From: Pasteuria penetrans
GTDB taxonomy: Bacteria; Bacillota; Bacilli; Thermoactinomycetales; Thermoactinomycetaceae
Assembly (NCBI RefSeq): GCF_900538055.1
Contig: NZ_UZAC03000001.1
Coordinates: 1,612,001-1,676,000, forward strand
Length of the DNA stretch: 64,000 bases
Direction of reading: 5' to 3'
Part shown: positions 57,349 through 64,000 of the stretch, piece after piece
How the letters are laid out: each line of letters starts with the position of its first letter
Position numbering within the stretch: the first letter of the stretch is position 1
Notes under the pieces: model-generated
The model's database searches: none
What the model saw: only the letters and a program-made list of their open reading frames with translations
Told to the model about the DNA's origin: nothing
Position numbers and translations under genes: made by a program

Positions 57349-57785
57349 TCATTTTTTACATATAGAACTACATGGGTAGTTGGGAGAGGGGGATATCCCG
57401 TTTGTTTCGGCATTCCAAACTAAGGTGCTATGTTGCACAGTGAGCGTCCCATTGGGCCCATCCCCCTTGTACACTGTGCATGCTGCTCGAACGTATAGGA
57501 CAGGTCTGTTGTTGGTTCTCTCCTTTCGCGACTTTTCCCGAGGTACCATACCCCTTAGATTTGGTGTGTACTTAGTCGCAGCTGCTGTTGTCCATAATGA
57601 AAAGGGGGGAGAGCCTATCAACTAGGGTTATAGGGCAGCCCGGTGAACTCAAACGATCTGTTTGCCTACCATCCGTTCTTCATATGCTACTCCATAATAC
57701 TGCCTGCCTGATTCATGCAATAATTTCATACCCTAAAGCCTCTGTTCATCCACCCGCTATGAACAGCGGAGACCCAAATACCCCT

Positions 57786-57903
57786 GGGATACAAAAACAG
57801 GAACAGTGTCATAACAAAATGTTATTATGTTACTCAATTGCTTTACCAAAAGATGAGACTAGATTCATAGATAGGGCATTCCCCACAAGAAATTGCACGG
57901 TCC
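57786..57903 (-). repeat. Solo end of the large IS256/MULE-like element
   Basis: 118 bases with three substitutions relative to 53761-53895, in the same orientation as that right end. No transposase is attached. With 53895 it brackets the M1-peptidase relic and the ISL3-like element. Confidence 0.9.
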
Positions 57904-57963
57904 CCAGGCACTATCCGAATTAAGCATTACTTCTAGATCAAAGAATGAAAAAAATATTTATAT

Positions 57964-58863
57964 TTAAGTTAACCATCCTTCTTTATAATAATAGTAATAT
58001 ATTAATGATATATATAAAACTATTACTATAGATATAAATAATACACGAAATAAAGCAGACCACCTTTTTTGAGAAACAGATAGGGATGGGAAGGAGGGAA
58101 CAGGGAGCAATTCACCAAAACTTCCGTATGGTTCCTCCCTTAACAATAAATCCCAAAAAGTCATTTTTTGTGATGTTTTACGTTGTCCCAAACAAAGATG
58201 CATCCACAAAACAAAAACAGATGTATAGAAAAAGACAAAAGGAATCATAGATATCGCTTGTACCCCAACAGGAACACGGTTCCCATAAGTATGAAAAACA
58301 TATAAAGCTATGGTATATAAAGTCAAAACTTGCAATATCCTCGTATTGACAAATCTCAAATCAATAGAACCCGCTTGAAGACACCACCGACATTCCCGCC
58401 TTATTTGTAATCGAAAAAGCCCACACCAACCCGCCATTCCCACTACTAATACCCAAAAGGATCCTTCTTGTATGTTCACACGCATAAATATCAATATAAA
58501 CAAGAGCATCCATAAAGGACCAGCACAAAAAAGAAAATACCATCGCCATTTTGAGAAGCCCTGCATTTGATACAAACGACGACATTCTTGCCTATAAGTT
58601 TGCATCCTCAGGAGTTGGTTATAGAGATCATGCCATCGATATGTTTGCCCTTCCCGAAGAGGCATAATCGTTGATCTTATTGAAAAACAAAGATAAAGAA
58701 CAGAAAAAGACAATACATGGAATGTCATTCCAGCAGAAAACCAACTATATAAATGAATGGGGAACATCATGAGAATTTGAAAAAATAATCCTGCAATTAC
58801 AAAAGAAGAAAAAACTACCCATTTTGAGTTTCTGATCCCAGGTCTTTTCATATGATTTCCCAT
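57964..58863 (-). CDS. Polytopic membrane protein, LGQR family, copy 4
   Basis: 299 residues, seven hydrophobic helices. It shares with copy 5 the segments RNSKWVVFSSFVIAG (helix 1), STIMPLREGQTYRWHDLYNQ, RQECRRLYQMQGFSKWRW before helix 3, LRLQIRRE-like FRLQIRRECRWCLQAG after helix 4, and HLCLGQRKTSQKMTFWDL after helix 6; the last helix ends in YISLIYYYYYKEG. Intact. Its upstream region keeps the CTCTAGAGGAGGG string of the other copies. No secreted partner is next to it; group II intron DNA lies upstream. Function unknown. Confidence 0.7.
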   Translation of the reverse strand: MGNHMKRPGIRNSKWVVFSSFVIAGLFFQILMMFPIHLYSWFSAGMTFHVLSFSVLYLCFSIRSTIMPLREGQTYRWHDLYNQLLRMQTYRQECRRLYQMQGFSKWRWYFLFCAGPLWMLLFILIFMRVNIQEGSFWVLVVGMAGWCGLFRLQIRRECRWCLQAGSIDLRFVNTRILQVLTLYTIALYVFHTYGNRVPVGVQAISMIPFVFFYTSVFVLWMHLCLGQRKTSQKMTFWDLLLREEPYGSFGELLPVPSFPSLSVSQKRWSALFRVLFISIVIVLYISLIYYYYYKEGWLT

Positions 58864-59044
58864 TACCTTTAAATTAACCCTCCTCTAGAGAGAATTCATA
58901 GTCCTACCTTTAAAACCATTGGGAAAACATCTCTCCACATTTCTATCAATCTACTGAATAGGAAATTCGTTCTCATTCCTCATCCCTCACGCGTCCATTT
59001 CCGATTCATCTCTAACACTAACGAAAACAAGGAAGAACCAAATA

Positions 59045-59215
59045 GCTCAGTCGTCAGGATAACGACGGGCTTCATCCGTCGTAATACGTGGGAACATTAG
59101 TGCTACCCCCCACCAATTTTCAAATCCCGATGGGTGAGCCGCCGCCAGAATCGGCAGTACGATTACGTAGACCACTTCGCATAGTTTTCACAAATTTCAG
59201 GGCAATGGATTCATA
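59045..59215. repeat. Diverged repeat related to 34640-34800
   Basis: GTCGT-CAGGATA-ACGAC and GACGG-GCTTCAT-CCGTC form two adjacent hairpins; GATGGGTGAG and CCACTTCGCATAG, then TTTCAGGGCAAT follow as in the other copy. Origin unknown. Confidence 0.45.
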
Positions 59216-59241
59216 ACCCCCGGGAATCCCTATACCAACTA

Positions 59242-59290
59242 GGTTGCATCCCAAATTTGATGTCAGGGCCTCGCGGGGGCCCTTTTTCGG
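59242..59290 (+). terminator. GGTTGCAT... repeat with strong terminator hairpin
   Basis: GGTTGCATCCCAAATTTGAT, then GGGCC-TCGCG-GGGGCCC followed by TTTTT. This is the best formed copy of the dispersed element also seen at 9831 and 36386. No plus-strand gene precedes it, so it may be mobile rather than tied to a gene. The DNA from here to 59495 holds a 34-codon minus frame (59330-59434) of doubtful value. Confidence 0.6.
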
Positions 59291-59495
59291 ACCTCTTCCT
59301 CCTTACCCAACTCATTGCTGTTGTGTTTGTGTTGGCCTGATCCATTGTGCCACACTACTGTATAATGGCGCCTGGCTTCCCCACCGTGAGGGGCTCCAGA
59401 ATGGCCGCTGTTGCATGGCCTTCCTTTATCCCTTCTCCCTCCTTCCTCTCTGGGGAGGAGGTTGTGGGCCCTCCGTACTGTCGTTGCCCTTGTTT

Positions 59496-60907
59496 GTCGA
59501 GTAGACCCGGCATTTCAGCCGAGTCCCTCACAGAACTGGACGTGATACTCTCGCATCATCCAGCTCTTCCCATCCCATCCCAATCTTCAGACCCTTTGGG
59601 TCCTACTTCGATTATGGGGATGTTGCTCCGAAGTTCCAGTGATCTCCTCCAGTGGATTTCCACTAAAGTTGTCGTTTGATCTCCTCCAGCGGATCTCCCG
59701 CTAAAGTTCTCATCTAACTGTCCTCCGCAGGATGAGTCAGCCCCTTCGCTCCACTTCCATTACAGAAGCTTCCTCACTACTATGAGCTGATCCGACTTCG
59801 TGCACGGAACCTCAGTTGTCCTCGGTCTTTCCATCTGGCGGGAGCCAGACGCCGTACGACGATCTCTCAAGTTCCGATCAAGAGCCTAAATCGGGTTCGT
59901 CGAGTAGACCTGGCATTTCAGCCGAGTCCCTCACAGATCCGGACATGATACTCTCCCATCATCCGGCTCTTCTCATCCCATCCCAATCTTCAGACCCTTT
60001 AGGTCCTACTTCGATTATGGGGATGTTGCTCCGAGGTTCCAGTGACCTCCTATAGTGGATCTCCACTAAAGTTGTCGTTTGATCTCCTCCAGCGGATCTC
60101 CCGCTAAAGTTCTCTTCTAACTGTCCTCCGCAGGATGAGTCAGCCCCTTCGCTCCACTTCCATTACAGAAGCTTCCTCACTACTATGAGCTGATCCGACT
60201 TCGTGCACGGGACCTCGGTTTGTCCTCGGTCTTTATACATCTGGCGACAGCCAGACGCCGTACGACGATCTCTCAAGTTCCGATCAAGAGCCTACATCGG
60301 GTTCATCCCGCCTGAACACCGCATGCCACCGGGGCAGTAGATAGGTCATCCCCCACGGTTCATCCCGACGTTCGGGACCCACATCGGTTTTGACATGGAC
60401 TATACCTTTCGATGCGTCTTCGGCTGGTTCGCTTTCGCTGATCTCCCCGATTCCCACCTGACAGGGTCATGCCCTGCCTTTTCCCAGATCGCTCACCACC
60501 GGGGTGTTTCCACACCAGCAGCACTAGGCGGTTTGTAACCTGCTACCTATCAGCCGGTTACGAAGGGCCGAGCATCCTTCATCTCTTGAACGACTTCTTG
60601 ACACACATCCCGCCTATACACCGCATGCCACCAGGGCAGTAGATAGGTCATCCCCCACGGTTCATCCCGACGTTAGGACCCCACATCGGTTTTGACATGA
60701 ACTAGCCTTTTCGATGCGTCTTCGAACGGTTCGCTTTCGCTGATCTCCCCGATTCCCACCTGATAGGGTCATGCCCTGCCTTTTCCTAGATCGCTCACAA
60801 CCAGGGCACTTTACCCCAGCAGCACTAGGCAGTTTGTAACCTGCTACCTATCAGCCGGTTACGAAGGGCCGAGCAACCTTCATCTCTTGAACGACTTCTT
60901 GACACAC
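59496..60907 (-). mobile_element. ORF-less group II intron with internal tandem duplications
   Basis: On the minus strand it begins GTGTGTCAAGAAGTCGTTCA (60907) and ends at CTACTCGAC (59496). The 5' domain I segment of about 302 bases occurs twice in tandem (60606-60907 and 60304-60605), and the segment holding the 3' domains of about 403 bases also occurs twice (59899-60301 and 59496-59898). Each 3' copy has its own domain V and VI. No reverse transcriptase is encoded. It is better preserved than the other copies. The DNA before the 5' end is the same as before 35439. Confidence 0.8.
59533..59566 (-). ncRNA. Group II intron domain V
   Basis: 34 bases: GAGCTGGATGATGCGAGAGT then ATCACGTCCAGTTC on the minus strand. 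G1-C34, A2-U33, G3-U32, C4-G31 and the following pairs all form, with the catalytic AGC triad, a GAGA tetraloop and the two-base bulge region. Domain VI (GGGACTCGGCTGAAATGCCG) follows. A second domain V lies at 59936-59969. Confidence 0.85.
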
Positions 60908-61069
60908 GTATGCGATCAGACGCAACCAAGAGTGTTACGTTCGGCGGTAGGCTCAACTGAAATGCTGGGCCAACTTAATGATACTTTAGGGATACAAATC
61001 ATCGAATCATCACTCAATTCAATTAGATAAAAATACATGGTAATAATAAAACTATAATATAGGCAATAC

Positions 61070-61957
61070 TTACTTGTAATAATAATAATATACTAAAGAT
61101 GCATATAAAATAGTTACTATGAATATAGATAAAAAATCAAATAAATCAAATCCACCTTTTGAAGAAACGGAGGAGGAAGGAGAAGAACCGGGAGGCGGAT
61201 CACCAAAACTACCGTATGAATTTTCCTCCCATAACAAACCCCAGAAAGTCATTTTTTGTGGTGTTCTACGTTGTCCCAAACAAAGATGCAACCATTTAGA
61301 AAAAACAGAAATAGATGTATAAAAATAGACAAGGAAAATCATAGATACCGCCTGCGCTCCTCCAGGCATACCATTCCCATAAGTATGAAAAACATACAAA
61401 GCGATGGTATATAATATCAAAGACTGCAATATCCTCGCATTGATAAAACCCAAGTCAATAGAACCCGCTTGAAGACACCACCAACATTCCCGCCTTATTT
61501 GCAATCGGAGAAACACACCCCAACCCACTATTCCCACTACCAATACCCAAAAGGATCTTTCTTGTATGTTCATACGCATAAATATCAATACAAACAAGAG
61601 CATCCATAAAGGACCTGCACAAAGAAGAGAATACCATCGCCATTTTGAAAATCCCTGCATTTGATACAAACGACGGCATTCTTGCCTATAGATCTGCATC
61701 CGTAGGAGTTGATTATAAAGATCATGCCATCGATATTTTTGCCCTTTTTGAAGGGGCATAATTGTTGATTTTATAGAAAGATAAAACCAAGAAATGGATA
61801 AAAGCAACACATGTAATGTCATTCCACCAGAAAACCAACTATATAAATGAATGGGAAACATCATGAATATTTGAAATAATAATCCCATAACTATAAATGA
61901 ACAAATAACTACCCATTTTGGGCTTCTGACCCCAGATCTTTTCATCTGATTTTCCAT
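61070..61957 (-). CDS. Polytopic membrane protein, LGQR family, copy 5
   Basis: 295 residues, seven hydrophobic helices, over 70 percent like copy 1 (35559) by eye but with the full C-terminus (FLSIFIVTILYASLVYYYYYK). Motifs: KSTIMPLQKGQKYRWHDLYN, RQECRRLYQMQGFSKWRW, LRLQIRRECWWCLQAG and HLCLGQRRTPQKMTFW. It lies downstream of the secreted-protein gene at 62392-63232 on the same strand, about 430 bases away, which repeats the arrangement at 48-51 kb. Intact. Function unknown. Confidence 0.7.
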   Translation of the reverse strand: MENQMKRSGVRSPKWVVICSFIVMGLLFQIFMMFPIHLYSWFSGGMTLHVLLLSISWFYLSIKSTIMPLQKGQKYRWHDLYNQLLRMQIYRQECRRLYQMQGFSKWRWYSLLCAGPLWMLLFVLIFMRMNIQERSFWVLVVGIVGWGVFLRLQIRRECWWCLQAGSIDLGFINARILQSLILYTIALYVFHTYGNGMPGGAQAVSMIFLVYFYTSISVFSKWLHLCLGQRRTPQKMTFWGLLWEENSYGSFGDPPPGSSPSSSVSSKGGFDLFDFLSIFIVTILYASLVYYYYYK

Positions 61958-62391
61958 AAACCTTAAATAAACCCCCTCTCAAGGAGGATATCAAGTCCCA
62001 CTTCTATAGCTATTTTTTTGAATTAATTTTTGTTATATTAATTTATATATATAAAATTATTTCTTATTCTTTACTCCCCTCGTCAATTTCCAAGCTATTT
62101 CGGATTCTATTATAACGACGTAGGATCAAAAGTTGTAGATAATACTGATCGGTCACCCAAACGTGCTTACTCTAGTTCTTATGTTTTCTATTTACTAATA
62201 AATGAACAAAATAAAAACTTTTATTAGTAAATGGGTATATTCAATTTAAAAATTTGATCGGATAGGTTTCCGGAGATTTAGAAGCTCTGTTGAGAACCTT
62301 TGATCCCACGCCCTCAGAAATCCTGGGGACTTTCAACCCTGCGCCCACTTATCATCATTCGCACCAAAACACCATTGGTACCCCATACTTA
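61958..62391. other. Intergenic DNA between secreted and membrane genes
   Basis: Contains the upstream region of copy 5, with TTGATA and TTTATT boxes about 17 bases apart and an AT-rich part at 62020-62070. TTTATTTACTAATAAATGA (62187-62206) and CTTTTATTAGTAAAT (62217-62232) form an inverted pair. No gene is seen. Confidence 0.45.
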
Positions 62392-63232
62392 TTAAGAAAA
62401 GCGGCGTAACCATGCGTTTACTTTGTCACACGACCATTCACCAATAAAATAAGCAGCCGCACCTGCTGCACCACCACAAGTATATTTTCTTAACATCTTA
62501 TTAGATTTTGCCAATTTCTTTACCACCGTATTAACTGTCCTAGTCACGGGATTCAAGCTACATAAGAATTCAGCTCCCACACCGGACACGATCGCAAAAC
62601 CGGCGCCACAGGCGTTGACTTCCCTCTTAGAACGCAAAAGTTCCTTTCCCCGATAAACACGGTTATCGGAAGGGGACAACACGTAAAGATTGCTTCCATC
62701 ATCCTCATCTTTAACAAAAACAGCCTTTGAGGGGGATGAACCATCCACGGAAGAGAGTAGAAAACCTATCTCCTCCTCGCTCTGCTTATCCACAATAGCA
62801 TGCTTCATAAAATGGTTAGACAAAAAAGAATCCCCTAAAATTTCCCTTATTTCCTCTGTAGCATCTTCCGTCGGAACCAGTTCATACAGGCTTGGGCTAT
62901 ATGGACCGGAAGGCCAGGCCCCTACTTCCACCCCCATATAATCCAACTTTCTCTTTAATACCGCATCATTTTCAAGGGGATTCCTCATATGGTCCGCAAT
63001 CGCATCCCTCACGGTAACCGTGAAAGATTCGCCCCTGTACTCCAATATTACGACCTGGCATACGAATTACTTCCCTTACCCCTATACCAAAAGATAGCTC
63101 ATGAACTGGCCCTGCCCAGAGTACCCGAGTATAGCTGTAATCCAACTCAGCAGCCCTACCAAAGTTCCCGAAGCACGGAGAAATAGCAACAACCAACAAA
63201 GAAACTTTAAGCAAAGAAGTTCCTTTCTTCAT
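62392..63232 (-). pseudogene. Secreted Cys-bracketed protein, third member, frameshifted
   Basis: The 5' frame (63232-62972) begins with a signal peptide (MKKGTSLLKVSLLVVAISPC, cleavage near GRAA) and the 3' frame (to 62392) gives VTVRDAIADHMRNPLEN, a helical acidic middle and the tail VNACGAGFAIVSGVGAEF, LCSLNPVTRTVN, KYTCGGAAGAAAYFIGEW, SCDK. Tail layout (Cys, Gly-rich, NPVTR, Gly-rich, Cys) matches the protein at 49732. The frames overlap between 62972 and 63061; one base change there would join them into about 275 residues. It is either decayed or a sequence error. The membrane-protein gene copy 5 follows. Confidence 0.6.
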
Positions 63233-63601
63233 GAAAACTCAACCCCCAAACATCATTATAAGTTAGGATCCTATATCCTAAACATACATACGATCCTACA
63301 TCGCATGCCAAGGAAAAATTTCAACCGCCAATTATATCTAGAAAAATTTAAATATACTGAAAAATAAGAGTAAGTTAAAACCATAAAAACACAAAAGGAT
63401 CTCTGACCTAACCTCTATACTTGGAAACGGCAAACACAACCAGGATCAAACAAGAAACAGGATAAAATTGGCTTGTACACCCTATATAAGTTTGCAACAC
63501 CGGGGACAGAAAAGCAAAAAAGGGGCTGTAATTCGCCCCATTTCACCTTACTGTCAAACCAATGGACAGGGGCGCGATTGCCCCCCTTATGTAAAAACAC
63601 T
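63233..63601. other. Downstream of the rRNA operon
   Basis: No gene is seen. AGGGG-GGCAATCGCG-CCCCT (63565-63585 region, minus strand) is a hairpin just after 5S rRNA and may be the operon's terminator, although no long T-run follows. Confidence 0.45.
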
Positions 63602-63719
63602 GCTTGGCAACGTCCTACTCTCCCAGGGGTCTGCACCCCAAGTACCATCGGCGCTGGAGGGCTTAACGACTGTGTTCGGAATGGAAACAGGTGGTTCCCC
63701 TCCGCCATCGTCACCAAGC
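63602..63719 (-). rRNA. rrf: 5S ribosomal RNA
   Basis: 118 bases. On the minus strand GCTTGGTGACGATGGCGGAG starts it, CCGAACACAGTCGTTAAGCC is in the middle and GACGTTGCCAAGC ends it; the terminal helix GCTTGG...CCAAGC pairs. It is downstream of 23S rRNA in the usual order. Confidence 0.95.
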
Positions 63720-63782
63720 TCGTACCCTGCCATCCTACATTATGGATTTTATACAAAGCGCAAAGACTATTTTCTATTACTA

Positions 63783-64000
63783 GGTCAAACCCTCGACTGA
63801 TTCGTATCCGTCTGCTCCACACCTCGCGATGCTTCCACACCGGACCGATCGACCTCGTATTCTACAAGGTGTCTTACCCGCTTTTCTGCGGCGGGAGGCC
63901 TCATCTTAGGGCGGGCTTCGCGCTTAGATGCCTTCAGCGCTTCTCCCTTTATGCTTAGCTATTCTGCTGTGCCCCTGGCGGAGCAACAGATACACCAGCG
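63783..64000 (-). rRNA. rrl: 23S ribosomal RNA, 3' end (partial)
   Basis: Minus-strand sequence with ATCTGTTGCTCCGCCAGGGG, GCTAAGCATAAAGGGAGAAG, GAAGGCATCTAAGCGCGAAG and the end CGAATCAGTCGAGGGTTTGA matches the 3' end of 23S rRNA. It continues beyond the window. The 63-base spacer to 5S (63720-63782) holds no tRNA. Confidence 0.95.

Larger units (their letters stand above)
54389..57775 (+). mobile_element. Large ISL3-like element
   Basis: 3387 bp between GGGTCTCCGCTGTTCATAGC at the left and its complement (GCTATGAACAGCGGAGACCC) at the right. Flanks GAATACC and AAATACC may be a 7-bp target repeat with one change. It holds one very long transposase frame with a stop codon inside and a 19-bp tandem repeat. 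Bases 57349-57735 after the transposase carry a frame of 81 codons (57380) without recognisable function. An end relic is at 45597-45894. Confidence 0.8.

Noticed and set aside
59038-59105. tRNA-like fold with a TTC anticodon-like loop
   Set aside because: Two hairpins resemble D and anticodon arms, but there is no matching acceptor stem and no T-arm GTTCGA. The related copy at 34640 does not keep an anticodon.
63415-63958. Frames across the 5S and 23S rRNA genes
   Set aside because: The sequence is rRNA on the minus strand.

Overview
The window reads as a chromosomal piece of an endospore-forming Firmicute of the order Bacillales. Supporting genes are a YunB-type sporulation protein, CwlJ and GerQ (spore germination and coat), a BclA-like collagen-repeat protein, a Spo0E-like phosphatase, the divergent nifS / nadB-nadC-nadA locus, and ResA and CcdA. 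Two MqnE-type radical SAM genes imply menaquinone synthesis by the futalosine route. The many decayed genes, nested insertion sequences and large non-coding share suggest a host-restricted or otherwise relaxed genome. A Pasteuria-like organism would fit, but that genus call is only an inference.

Layout. 1-5.9 kb: end of a YumC-type ferredoxin reductase, an IscA/HesB protein, a Spo0E-like gene, a membrane protein and two tandem mqnE-like genes. 6-16 kb: relics of IS elements and group II introns around a CPBP protease, resA, ccdA, a complete IS1182-type element and an L,D-transpeptidase. 17-22 kb: NAD biosynthesis (nadA, nadC, nadB) divergent from nifS, followed by an ORF-less group II intron. 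23.8-33.1 kb: a small secreted protein, a decayed IS256-type element, the collagen-like gene, mnmA, yunB, a partly decayed array of gerQ and cwlJ copies, and a two-domain thyX broken at a homopolymer. 33.2-34 kb: seven tRNA genes on the minus strand (Ser, Phe, Thr, Trp, Cys, Leu, Arg). 35-63 kb: accessory region with five paralogous seven-helix membrane proteins, three related secreted proteins with Cys-bracketed tails, complete and nested IS elements (IS1182, IS256, IS4/IS5-like, a large IS256/MULE-like and a large ISL3-like element) and many group II intron pieces. 63.6-64 kb: 5S rRNA and the 3' end of 23S rRNA (minus strand).

The least familiar content is in 35-63 kb. A secreted precursor-like protein (signal peptide, variable middle, Gly-rich tail with a PVT[RK] core and flanking cysteines) lies twice directly upstream of a polytopic membrane protein with a conserved LGQR motif. 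The membrane family has five copies here, so it looks like an amplified two-gene module of unknown function. Degenerate copies of one ORF-less group II intron family are interspersed, one of them with internal tandem duplications.
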